Of a stretch of 35,001 nt of DNA, positions 15,966 through 23,862 are shown one piece after another. A program made the translations under genes and the position numbers. The stretch is from Candidatus Zixiibacteriota bacterium (lineage in GTDB: Bacteria; Zixibacteria; MSB-5A5; UBA10806): positions 2,373,376 through 2,408,376 of the forward strand of contig CP070742.1 of NCBI GenBank assembly GCA_020348065.1, in the 5' to 3' direction. Numbering within the stretch: position 1 is the stretch's first letter; each line of letters begins with the position of its first letter. The notes below the pieces were generated by a model, which was not told the DNA's origin, did not search any database, and saw only the letters and a program-made list of their open reading frames with translations.

Positions 15966-16040
15966 ATGCCCAAACACCCATGCTGCCGGTTATTAACGCA
16001 ACATCTATGCCGATTAACAATCGATTTTCCTTTATTGTAA
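15966..16040 (+). CDS. possible 24-residue leader peptide
   Basis: ATG at 15966 is preceded by GGAGGGAG at 6-nt spacing and runs 24 codons to TAA at 16038. The peptide begins MPKHPCCRLL and contains three cysteines and three arginines; nothing in it is recognisable. Its strong ribosome-binding site is the only support, so it may be chance or a regulatory leader for the genes downstream. Confidence 0.25.
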   Translation: MPKHPCCRLLTQHLCRLTIDFPLL

Positions 16041-16213
16041 TTTCTTAATTAATAGAGAGTTACATTCCCGCCCGAAAGACTAGTACAAAAAAACCATGTA
16101 AAACTGCCTTCACACCTTCATTATGAGTGAAATGTCCTGCACACACCATTTTACAGGTTAATAATTGTAGGCGGCCTTATTAATAACCGTGTTCTGACTG
16201 TGCCCCTAACTGT
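16041..16213. other. AT-rich gap before the second control element
   Basis: No gene, clear promoter or strong hairpin is seen. The stretch leads directly into the 35-bp element at 16214-16248. Confidence 0.4.
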
Positions 16214-16248
16214 AAAAAACGCGTCCATTCTGCATTTGTTTTCAAAAG
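16214..16248 (+). promoter_or_regulatory. shared 35-bp control element, copy 2 (upstream of prohead protease)
   Basis: 30 of 35 bases match 10158-10192, including the 17-base 3' block GCATTTGTTTTCAAAAG. The block ends 33 nt before the protease ATG. This copy is not within a GTAG repeat, so the match is not explained by the dispersed hairpins. It marks the start of the second structural block of the cassette. Confidence 0.65.
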
Positions 16249-16280
16249 TCCCTATAAGTAAAAGCAGGAGGAAAAGGGAA

Positions 16281-17087
16281 ATGATAACTGAAACATTATC
16301 CGGCGAACTTTCCCTGGATAAGCCGAATGAACGCAAAGCATTCCTAATCGAAAGAATAAACGACGTAATAAAACCGCCGCGTCACGCTACGGAGGATAAT
16401 GTCAATATCAGGGCCATGTACCTCTTAAACGACCTGGTAAACACCCATGGCGGCCGGTTCGAACGCGATGAACTTTCCGCGTTATGCGAATTGATCCTGG
16501 ATACCCCCGTTATGATCGGCCATAACCGCGCCGAAGCCCCTATGGCGCGGACATTTCACGCTGACCTGGAAGAAAAGGGCGACATCCTCTGGCTTAAAAG
16601 CTATTTCTACTGGCCCAGCAGGGGAGAGGGCGCCGCCGATGAGACCCTGGAAAAGATAGATTCCGGTATATTAAAAGAATGCTCCATATCGTTCGTATAT
16701 ACATTCCCGCAATGCTCCGTCTGTGGCGAGGACATGAGAAAATGCCCGCATGATATCACTCTTTCGTCTGACGAAAACGACAAACAGTATTTCTATTATA
16801 AAGGCGTTAAAGAGGTGCTTGAGACCTCATTAGTATATAAGGGCTCCGTGAAGGGCACCTTCGTAACCGACCGCCTTGCTCGAGCCAATGTGGTTCAGGT
16901 TACCGTCGGTTTAAAGAATTATAAGAAAATAATATCAATTCCAAAATTAGACAGCCGGCAGGCCGGCCTTTATTTTCTCGCCAAAAACCATAACGCTCTG
17001 CCTGAAATATCGTTCGATGATCCTGATATAAAGACAACATTTGCCGTAAGAGAAAACGGTCTTTATCTGGTAACCGCAAAAAAATAG
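16281..17087 (+). CDS. phage prohead (capsid maturation) protease
   Basis: 268 residues from ATG 16281, which follows AGGAGG; the longer frame from 16200 would run through the control element. The core LDTPVMIGHNR...MARTFHADLE...LWLKSYFYWP...ETLEKIDSGILKECSISFVY matches the HK97-type prohead protease fold. H81 (in GHNR) and a serine in CSISF (134-138) are the likely catalytic residues. A metal-binding-like insertion, C145-x2-C148 ... C155-x-H157, follows. It would cleave capsid or scaffold during head maturation. The family call rests on motif order and its position just upstream of the capsid gene. Confidence 0.72.
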   Translation: MITETLSGELSLDKPNERKAFLIERINDVIKPPRHATEDNVNIRAMYLLNDLVNTHGGRFERDELSALCELILDTPVMIGHNRAEAPMARTFHADLEEKGDILWLKSYFYWPSRGEGAADETLEKIDSGILKECSISFVYTFPQCSVCGEDMRKCPHDITLSSDENDKQYFYYKGVKEVLETSLVYKGSVKGTFVTDRLARANVVQVTVGLKNYKKIISIPKLDSRQAGLYFLAKNHNALPEISFDDPDIKTTFAVRENGLYLVTAKK

Positions 17088-17095
17088 ACAACATT

Positions 17096-17371
17096 ATGTC
17101 TTTTAAAGAACCGATTGTAAGAAATATCATCGCCGTCGCCATAACCATATCGGCTGCGCTATCCGGTTACTTTGCCGCCTATACCGGCCTGCGGGTGGAA
17201 CTGGCGGGGAAAGCGGAGGAGCGTTATGTCGCCGAGATGGATATACGTCTGTCGAGGCTGGAGGCTGTCATAAACGAACGGTTTGCCACTAAAGACGACC
17301 TTGTCAATCTCAAAAAAGAGATGCTGGACAAACTCACTGCCATCCAAACGGTTCTGTCGGATATGGAATAG
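17096..17371 (+). CDS. small membrane-anchored coiled-coil protein
   Basis: 91 residues. One hydrophobic helix at about residues 9-30 (IIAVAITISAALSGYFAAY) is followed by a charged heptad-like helix to the C-terminus (DIRLSRLEAVINERFATKDDLVNLKKEMLDKL). It has no signal cleavage site. The gene starts 8 nt after the protease stop. A membrane-anchored coiled coil inside a head-gene block is unexpected. It could be an XhlA-like lysis accessory protein or could tether particle assembly to the membrane. Function is inference. Confidence 0.62.
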   Translation: MSFKEPIVRNIIAVAITISAALSGYFAAYTGLRVELAGKAEERYVAEMDIRLSRLEAVINERFATKDDLVNLKKEMLDKLTAIQTVLSDME

Positions 17372-17410
17372 TAAATGTGTGAACGTTTTATAAAACCAAA
17401 GGGGAGAATT

Positions 17411-17602
17411 TTGAATCAGGGTGAAATAAAAGAAAGATTGGAGAAGATAAAATCGGATATCGAAAATGCTTTCTCAATAGAGCTTATCGACTTCGATGAA
17501 ATTGAGAGGAAATTATCCTCGGTTATCGATGCCATTCAAGATCTTAATCGAACCGCAATATCCGAGGACAAAATCGTTCTGAACATCGTCAATTACATTT
17601 AA
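17411..17602 (+). CDS. small helical protein of unknown function
   Basis: 63 residues if started at TTG 17411, which has GGGGAG four bases upstream. An alternative ATG at 17375 adds 12 residues but has no ribosome-binding site. The sequence (GEIKERLEKIKSDIENAF...DEIERKLSSVIDAIQDL) is almost entirely amphipathic helix. Small helical proteins just before capsid genes can be scaffolds, but nothing specific identifies this one. It is part of the run from the protease to the capsid gene. Confidence 0.55.
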   Translation: MNQGEIKERLEKIKSDIENAFSIELIDFDEIERKLSSVIDAIQDLNRTAISEDKIVLNIVNYI

Positions 17603-17632
17603 ATCAAATAAATGCCAAAACAAGGAGAGTAA

Positions 17633-18055
17633 ATGAGCGTTAGAGACCAGAACCTTCAAACCGTCGGATTTCTCGCGGCCACCTTTAAAATCCATCAGAC
17701 CGCCGGCGAGGACGACCTGCGGGATGATGACGTCGGGAAAGCCGTCACCATAACGGGCGATTACGAGGTCGGGCCCGGCTCCGACGGCGATATCCTGCTG
17801 GGAAAACTGATATCGCTTTCATTAACCGACGCCGACAACGGCAAGAGGGTCGCCACCGTACAGATAGGCGGAATCTGCACTCTGCCGGTTGTATCGACTG
17901 TTCCCTCGGTGGGCGACAGGGTAGTGGTAAACGGCAGCGGGTCCGTGAAGCAGGCCCCCGCACTGGGCGGCGACGATCCCGCTGGCGGAAACGTGGCCAG
18001 GGGCACGGTTGTCGACGTTAACGGAACGTCAGAAGTAACATTAATTATAGGATAA
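17633..18055 (+). CDS. DUF2190-like capsid decoration protein
   Basis: 140 residues with a strong AAGGAGAG upstream. The pattern DVGKAVTITGDYEVGPGSDGDILLGKLISLSLTDADNGKRVATVQIGGICTLPV...GDRVVV...ARGTVVDV resembles the small beta-rich DUF2190 proteins that sit beside capsid genes and decorate the head surface. It is placed 15 nt before the major capsid gene, the usual site. The identification is by pattern and position. Confidence 0.65.
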   Translation: MSVRDQNLQTVGFLAATFKIHQTAGEDDLRDDDVGKAVTITGDYEVGPGSDGDILLGKLISLSLTDADNGKRVATVQIGGICTLPVVSTVPSVGDRVVVNGSGSVKQAPALGGDDPAGGNVARGTVVDVNGTSEVTLIIG

Positions 18056-18070
18056 TCACAGGGGATATAA

Positions 18071-19180
18071 ATGGAAATGGAAAAACTGTTATCATCGGAT
18101 CTCGGCAGGACCCTGGTTACCGCCGAGGAAAATAAAAATCGGGCAGGCGGCATTGTCGATCTCTCGCGGGCAAAGAATATAGAAATCGACAGGGATCTCT
18201 ACATCGAAGCCCAGTCCCGTGGAATGAGCCTGACCGAACTTCTGGAGCAGCCCGAATACGATCCCAGCCCGCCGGGATGCTCTCTCGACGCTTTCGAACG
18301 TCAACTGGCGGCAAAAGATCTCCGCGTATCCGGCGGAAATCCCATCACGGTCGAGATGTTCTACCGCGGAGCGCCGGCCTTGATGCCGGAATTCATGCAG
18401 AGGGAAATCCGGCGCGGAATGAGCATGCGGCCGGAGTTGGGAAGACTGCTGGCTTCCACCTCGCGGGTCAATACCTCCCGCTATACGCCCATCTATATCG
18501 ATCATTCCATGACCGATAGCGAGATGTCTTTAAGACCGGTGGGTGAAGCCGCGGAAGTCCCTGCCGTAAACGTCACCGAGCAGAACAACACCATCGCCAT
18601 CCCCGATTACGGCCTTTCTTTGAAGGTAACTTACAAGGCCCTTCGTTACCGTAGCATGGCCCAGTTCAAGGTGCTCTTGTGGTATATCGGCTACCGCCTG
18701 CAGTCCGACAAGGCCGCCCTGGTAGTGGATACCATCATCAACGGGGACGGCAACTCTAATCCCGCCGGCGTCATAAACACCGACGTTACCGGCACACTCG
18801 ATTACGACGACCTGGTGAAGTTCTGGAACGAGTTTTATCCCTATCGGCCCAACGTCCTGGTATGTCACAAAGATATGATCAGGAATATTCTTACATTGAC
18901 CGAGTTCAAAGACCCCATCGTGGGATTCAGCTTTCAGGCCAACGGCGAGATAACCTCGCCCCTGGGCGCTACGCTGATACGCTGCGATGAGGTTCCCTCC
19001 GATTATGTCATAGGTCTCGATAACCGATTCGCCATCGAGGAGGTTGTCGGCCAGCCCCTCATGGTGGAGTATGACAAGATCATCAACCAGAAGATCGAGG
19101 AGGCGGTCATTTCCGAGTCGGTGGCCTACGCCAAGGTCATAAAAGAAGCGTCTCTGATTCTCGATAACTCCTGGACCTGA
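18071..19180 (+). CDS. phage major capsid protein (HK97-like)
   Basis: 369 residues with GGGG before the ATG. An N-terminal helical, charged arm (~1-110) could serve as the scaffold (delta) domain cleaved by the adjacent protease. The rest follows the HK97 pattern: a long spine helix (ALRYRSMAQFKVLLWYIGYRLQSDKAALVVDTIINGDG), a P-domain strand and NPAGVINTD loop, then A-domain strands (LGATLIRCDEVPSDYVIGLDNRFAIEEVVGQPLMVEYD) and a C-terminal AYAKVIKEASLIL strand. It would form the icosahedral shell. Confidence 0.8.
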   Translation: MEMEKLLSSDLGRTLVTAEENKNRAGGIVDLSRAKNIEIDRDLYIEAQSRGMSLTELLEQPEYDPSPPGCSLDAFERQLAAKDLRVSGGNPITVEMFYRGAPALMPEFMQREIRRGMSMRPELGRLLASTSRVNTSRYTPIYIDHSMTDSEMSLRPVGEAAEVPAVNVTEQNNTIAIPDYGLSLKVTYKALRYRSMAQFKVLLWYIGYRLQSDKAALVVDTIINGDGNSNPAGVINTDVTGTLDYDDLVKFWNEFYPYRPNVLVCHKDMIRNILTLTEFKDPIVGFSFQANGEITSPLGATLIRCDEVPSDYVIGLDNRFAIEEVVGQPLMVEYDKIINQKIEEAVISESVAYAKVIKEASLILDNSWT

Positions 19181-19192
19181 TCCTGATTAGCC

Positions 19193-20632
19193 ATGCAGAA
19201 ACTGCTTGATACATCCGGGGCGGCTCGGCCCACCGGGTCGCCCCCGCAAAAAGCGCTCTTCAGGGTACCTTCGGGAGTTTTCAAAGGACGGCTGGCCGCC
19301 CTCTATATGAGTTCAACCTCGGCCGTCAAACTGATTTATTCGGATTATCCTTATGAAAGCTGGTCGACACCTCAAACGATTGTTTCAAATTCTTACGACT
19401 CTCCCTTCAGCTCATTTATGGATTCGGGCGGAAATATACATCTTGTCTACACCGACAGCTCCAAAGATATCAAGTATCTGGAAATCTCCTTTGCTGCAGG
19501 CGCGTGGACGCCGGGTTCGGCCGTCGACATCATAACGGTCGACGATAACTACAATCCCTTTTTCCTTATAGACGCTGATGACAACTTCTGGTGCCTGTTT
19601 GTCAATCACAAAACTTCGGGAGATTCCAAGTATTATGTCCGGGTGAAAATATCCGACGACAAAGGCGCCACCTGGGGAACGGGGCCGACCGATACCGGTA
19701 CCGAGCTGTCATCGGGATCGGGCGATATCGCCTATGTTGCAGGAACTCGAATAGGATCGAGGCTCTATGTTATATACGCCGACGGCAGATCCGATCTGAA
19801 ATACCGCATTTACGATACCCAGAACGAGATCTGGGATACCGAATACTCCATATATTCGGGAAATTATATCGATGACGATTTCGATATGGCAGCGTCTAAA
19901 GACGGGAAATTGAGTGTCGCCTTTGCGGTTAGCTCCGAGAGTAAACTGTATTTCAAGGAATATGACGGTTCATCGTGGAGCGGCGTTATTGAAGTGGAAA
20001 CCGTATCCTCCCGATCTCCGCAAATAGCGTATTTCGATTCCGTCCCCCATATTTTTTACGCCAAAAATCATGGAAGCAACTATTACTCCTTAAGAAAAGC
20101 CAAAAAATCGGGAAGCGGGTTTGCAGTTTCCGATTACGCTCCCGCAGTAGGAGCTTTCGATAAGGTCTTCTTATACGACGATTCCGCGTCAACAAAATAC
20201 CAGGACAAAACCGATGAGGCCTCCTCCGATACGTCCGGTGATGTCTTCCATAGTGAATCCTCCGCCCTGTTAGAATCCATCGAGGATTGTCTCTACCTGG
20301 GGAAGCAAAGCAGGTTCTATTGCGTCGCCTCAGTCCTTTCAACTGCCGGAGCGGGAGGTTCGGTGGTTTGGGAGTATTTCGACGGCGAGGACTGGGATCA
20401 GTTCACCCCCGATAGCGGCGCGTATAATTTCGATTCATCCGACAAATTGGTCTATCTCTGGGAAGACGGCGAATCGTTACCTTCGGATTGGCAGGTAACT
20501 AAAGTGAATAATTTTAACGCATATTGGATTCGCATAAGGGTTACGGCGGGATTTTCCACAAAACCGGTGGGAACTCAGATAATCGCCGCGACTAAGTGCG
20601 ACGACCTCGCCCTGGTTAGGGAGGCGGCATGA
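19193..20632 (+). CDS. sialidase-like beta-propeller structural protein (adhesin or baseplate-like)
   Basis: 479 residues with no signal peptide. Residues ~30-310 are repeated blades with Asp-box-like elements (DSGGNIHLVYTDSS, SDDKGATW, AVSSESKLYFKEYDGSSW), as in BNR/sialidase-type propellers; no sialidase Arg triad was identified. Residues ~340-470 form a beta domain with VVWEYFDGEDWDQF...W..TKVNNFNAYWIRIRVTAGF, a pattern I associate with phage baseplate or tail-fibre proteins. It is probably a particle-surface protein that binds a glycan or receptor. The next gene overlaps its stop by 4 nt. Confidence 0.6.
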   Translation: MQKLLDTSGAARPTGSPPQKALFRVPSGVFKGRLAALYMSSTSAVKLIYSDYPYESWSTPQTIVSNSYDSPFSSFMDSGGNIHLVYTDSSKDIKYLEISFAAGAWTPGSAVDIITVDDNYNPFFLIDADDNFWCLFVNHKTSGDSKYYVRVKISDDKGATWGTGPTDTGTELSSGSGDIAYVAGTRIGSRLYVIYADGRSDLKYRIYDTQNEIWDTEYSIYSGNYIDDDFDMAASKDGKLSVAFAVSSESKLYFKEYDGSSWSGVIEVETVSSRSPQIAYFDSVPHIFYAKNHGSNYYSLRKAKKSGSGFAVSDYAPAVGAFDKVFLYDDSASTKYQDKTDEASSDTSGDVFHSESSALLESIEDCLYLGKQSRFYCVASVLSTAGAGGSVVWEYFDGEDWDQFTPDSGAYNFDSSDKLVYLWEDGESLPSDWQVTKVNNFNAYWIRIRVTAGFSTKPVGTQIIAATKCDDLALVREAA

Positions 20633-21000
20633 ACACTACCATAGATTATCTCAAATCCAACAGGAAATGGCTGGTGCGAGATTATGTGGTATGGGGCGAT
20701 AATGGAACATTTGAAGCCGATATGATCATGACCGAGTTCGTTTCCGGCGATGAAAGAATCGTTTTCAACCACGAATTTACCGGGCAAACAGCGCAAACGG
20801 TGATCTATAATGACCTGGTCGATCATCGCGGTAATCAGCTTCCCGAAAAGATCGTTAATCCCGAAATTATCCTGATCCCCAAGAATCCAATCAGGAGTTT
20901 CATTCTCGGAAGCGTCGGCGAAAAATCGTTTTGTATCTCGAAAGATTCAAACCAGCTGTCCAATTCGCTGGTTGACCTTTTAATAATGGAGATGAACTGA
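20629..21000 (+). CDS. hypothetical protein of the particle cassette
   Basis: 123 residues; ATG overlaps the previous stop by 4 nt (ATGA) and the TGA overlaps the next ATG by one base, so this is tightly coupled in the operon. The sequence is mixed alpha/beta (YNDLVDHRGNQLPEKIVNPEIILIPKNPIRSFIL) with no signal peptide and no recognised family. Its place among head genes suggests a small head-completion or stopper role, which is inference. Confidence 0.6.
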   Translation: MNTTIDYLKSNRKWLVRDYVVWGDNGTFEADMIMTEFVSGDERIVFNHEFTGQTAQTVIYNDLVDHRGNQLPEKIVNPEIILIPKNPIRSFILGSVGEKSFCISKDSNQLSNSLVDLLIMEMN

Positions 21001-21821
21001 TGGCCTTTACCACCAGGGAGATAGTGAAAAAGCATATCCTGGATCATCATCTCGGTTCGGAGAACGTGGAAAATGAAAAAACCCGGTTTCAGGGAACGGA
21101 TTGGATACAGCTTTATAAAAGGATGATTCTCGGGGGTTCGGAAAAAATAAAAGGCAAAGAACAGATCGAGCCGACCCGCGAGGATATAAGCTTCGATACA
21201 GCCGATATTCAAAACCTGTCGCATACGGAATTGATACCTGATACGGTGGTGGCCGCGGGCGACAGTTCTCTCGGGATTATCTATATCGAAAATGTCGATT
21301 ACCACGTTGACTATGATATCGGCCGAATTACCAGGATAACCACCGGATCGATTCCCCAGGGCGCGGCCATTGCGGTCTGGTATCTGTACTATCGCGTCTA
21401 TGAAAAGGGGGTCGATTATGATATCGATTACCAGAGAGGCAGGGTCAGGCGCAGATCGGGTGGGGCCATCGAATCGGGACAATGGATCTGCGCCGATTAT
21501 ACGGCCGAGTACGGTTCTCTTGATGACGACGCTATCGCAAACGCCATATCCGAAGCCAACAGCAGGATTATGGATTTCATCGACGGCATCCATCACGATT
21601 CCAATGACAAACTTCTGGTGAGCGCCGAGACCTATCTGGCGGTTTCCATTATTTGTAAGATAAGGGCCATGGAATCAATTTCTCCCTCCCGCGGGAAAAC
21701 TGAAAGCGCCGACGCCATGTCCTGGACCGCCCTTTCGGATATGTATAAAAAAGAAGCGTTTAACATTCTTTCGAAATACGCCGCCCCCGGCGACAACCTG
21801 AATTCTCCGTCAAAAGCATAA
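21000..21821 (+). CDS. head-tail connector-like protein with internal beta repeat
   Basis: 273 residues. A middle section (~98-170) contains two tandem units of the form VDY.VDYD.GRI.R...G.I..G..I...Y. The C-terminal third is helical (DDDAIANAISEANSRIMDFIDGI...YLAVSIICKIRAMESI) and resembles phage connector or adaptor proteins of the gp6 type. This would join portal and tail or close the head. No tail gene lies downstream in the window. The family call is tentative. Confidence 0.5.
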   Translation: MAFTTREIVKKHILDHHLGSENVENEKTRFQGTDWIQLYKRMILGGSEKIKGKEQIEPTREDISFDTADIQNLSHTELIPDTVVAAGDSSLGIIYIENVDYHVDYDIGRITRITTGSIPQGAAIAVWYLYYRVYEKGVDYDIDYQRGRVRRRSGGAIESGQWICADYTAEYGSLDDDAIANAISEANSRIMDFIDGIHHDSNDKLLVSAETYLAVSIICKIRAMESISPSRGKTESADAMSWTALSDMYKKEAFNILSKYAAPGDNLNSPSKA

Positions 21822-21828
21822 GCCGATT

Positions 21829-22404
21829 ATGAGATACCTTTTTTTGACACTTCTGATTTTTTACTCTGCGGCGCAGGGCGATTCCGAGATCCTGTACGCC
21901 GATTCGGTCTCATCGCCCGATCAATGGATCAATGTCGGCGGCGCCAGCAAGGTCGAATCTGTGTCCGATGATGTTGACGGTAATTATATCGACGAAATCA
22001 CCCAGGGCGAGAAGCAGAGATTCACTGTAGAAGACGCCGGGGATATCGGCCCCCTTGACATAATTGATTCGATTGTTATTCACAGCCGTTTCAAAACGCC
22101 CAGCGGCACGGGAGTTGTCGCCAGGGTAAACCACATCGTTTCATCCACCGCCAACGGCACCAGTAGGACGCTTACAGGCTCATGGGCCAACTATACGGAC
22201 ACCTACTCCACCGATCCTGACGGTGGCGGTTGGAGTCTGCCAAGTATTAATAATCTCAAGGTGGAAGCGGAAACCGTTACCGTGCCCGCTTTAAAAAGAG
22301 CGCAATGTACCAGAATATATATCGTCGCTTATTATACTCCGGTTCCCGCCGCGCCTGTTTATCGCCGTAGAATATATCAACAGCAAATGTTATTGGGGGA
22401 TTAA
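21829..22404 (+). CDS. secreted jelly-roll-like surface protein within phage cassette
   Basis: 191 residues. It begins with a Sec signal peptide (MRYLFLTLLIFYSAAQG). A beta-sandwich-like region follows (SPDQWINVGGASKV, DVDGNYIDEI, VVIHSRF-like strands, GGGWSLPSINNLKVEA, RIYIVAYYTP), resembling a domain found in phage tail and spike proteins. An export signal is abnormal for a virion protein assembled in the cytoplasm. It lies 7 nt after the connector-like gene and its stop abuts the next ATG. It may be displayed on the cell surface or be a host domain captured by the cassette. Confidence 0.6.
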   Translation: MRYLFLTLLIFYSAAQGDSEILYADSVSSPDQWINVGGASKVESVSDDVDGNYIDEITQGEKQRFTVEDAGDIGPLDIIDSIVIHSRFKTPSGTGVVARVNHIVSSTANGTSRTLTGSWANYTDTYSTDPDGGGWSLPSINNLKVEAETVTVPALKRAQCTRIYIVAYYTPVPAAPVYRRRIYQQQMLLGD

Positions 22405-23850
22405 ATGAGACCTGTTTCAGTATTCCTTTTGATATTCCTGGTATCATCGATTTCGTACGCTACCGATTTCGGCCTGCTATCGGTTAATGATACCGTCAAT
22501 TTCCCGCTGGTCTGTATGGATACTCTGGGACGAAACGCCTCGCCGGATTCCGTACATGTGATAACCTGGTATCATGGCGAAAGCGCCAACGACAGCACCT
22601 ATGCCGTGGGCTCGACGTCCCCCCTCTCGACATCCTACATAGACAGCGTATACATGGCGGGAACGTCATATTATTTCTTCAAAGATATCGTGAACAATCT
22701 TGACGCTTCCGAAGGCAACGGGCCTTATTCCGGCGTCGTGGCGTTATGGAGCCAGGGATATCCCACATACAACAATTTTTCATTCACCAAAGTCTCTGAT
22801 GAAGCAAAAGACCTGGCGGGATGTCTTATCGCCATTAAGGATTCGGTCGAAAATCAAGATAATTGGATCGCCAGACAATCGGAGGTCGCCAACATCGACG
22901 GCTGGAATCCGATTACCGATAACGATTCGCTGATAATAGATCTCGAATCTTTTTCCTCAGCGGCGCCCGATGTAAATATAGCTTCCGCGGACAGCAACGC
23001 TCTGGAATCGGTCGATTTCGAGGATTATTTCCTTAAAGAATCGAAAATCGACAGCGGAGCCGTTTCCGAATCTAAGATCGCGAACGCCGCTTTCGACAGC
23101 GCCAAATTCTCCGTTGATTACTGGAATGCCCACTCCAATATCGGGGGATCGGCCTCTGTTCCTGATTCCGTGGCCGCCAGGATAGATTCGATACTTGCCA
23201 GCCTCGGCTATGATGCGTCCACCAGCGCCCACGATAAAATCGATAATCTTTCTCTTTCCGGCGGCGGGTCGGAACCGGAGACCCTGATCGTCATGTCATC
23301 GCCGGATTCTACTTTGATAGAAGGAGTATCCGTCATTGTCCGGACTCTCGATCAATCAACCGTAAAGGTCGACGGTCTTTGTACGGATCAGAACGGCCGC
23401 CGATTGCTCGAACTGGACGCCGACAGCTTCTTTGCAGCCTTAACGCATAATAACTACACCCAGACTCTTGATACGATCGTAGTAGAATCCGGCGGGGGAA
23501 CGGACACTCTCTGGATGACAGCATTCGATCCCGGCCAACCGTCGTCGCCCGATTTGTGTCGGGTTTATGGATGGATATATGATATAACAGGCAACGCTGT
23601 CGAGCGAACCAGCGTCACGGCGGAGATTCCCTCGGAGTTTCATCCGGTTAAATATAACAGCGTGATTATCACGCCCTTTAGAAAAACCGCGGAATCCGAC
23701 TCCACGGGATACTGGTATATCGACCTGTTTCCGAATCAGCTTTTGTCTAAAACCGAATCCGAGTACTTGTTCACCATCGAGTATCCGTCGGGAGTGATAT
23801 TTAAAACCGAAACCGCGGTGCCGGATTCGTCATCCTGGCAACTGGAATAG
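22405..23850 (+). CDS. secreted multidomain surface protein within phage cassette
   Basis: 481 residues, ATG immediately after the previous stop, with GGGGA upstream. Signal peptide MRPVSVFLLIFLVSSISYA. The central part (~200-290) has fibre-like sequence (KESKIDSGAVSESKIANAAFDSAKFSVDYWNAH). This is followed by two carboxypeptidase-regulatory/Ig-like beta domains (SSPDSTLIEGVSVIV..., RVYGWIYDITGNAVERTSV...). The style is that of phage fibres and adhesins, but it has an export signal. It might be a surface receptor or attachment protein displayed by the producing cell. Confidence 0.6.
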   Translation: MRPVSVFLLIFLVSSISYATDFGLLSVNDTVNFPLVCMDTLGRNASPDSVHVITWYHGESANDSTYAVGSTSPLSTSYIDSVYMAGTSYYFFKDIVNNLDASEGNGPYSGVVALWSQGYPTYNNFSFTKVSDEAKDLAGCLIAIKDSVENQDNWIARQSEVANIDGWNPITDNDSLIIDLESFSSAAPDVNIASADSNALESVDFEDYFLKESKIDSGAVSESKIANAAFDSAKFSVDYWNAHSNIGGSASVPDSVAARIDSILASLGYDASTSAHDKIDNLSLSGGGSEPETLIVMSSPDSTLIEGVSVIVRTLDQSTVKVDGLCTDQNGRRLLELDADSFFAALTHNNYTQTLDTIVVESGGGTDTLWMTAFDPGQPSSPDLCRVYGWIYDITGNAVERTSVTAEIPSEFHPVKYNSVIITPFRKTAESDSTGYWYIDLFPNQLLSKTESEYLFTIEYPSGVIFKTETAVPDSSSWQLE

Positions 23851-23862
23851 AAAGGGGATATT

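Noticed and set aside
15515-16280. tRNA or attachment site in the 760-bp gap
   Set aside because: No cloverleaf with an acceptor stem and anticodon loop could be drawn; no matching repeat at the cassette's ends.
20835-21596. 253-residue minus-strand frame across the connector gene
   Set aside because: Antisense to a well-supported coupled operon and without codon or motif support.
19193-23850. Diversity-generating retroelement target among adhesin-like genes
   Set aside because: No reverse transcriptase or template repeat is present within the window.
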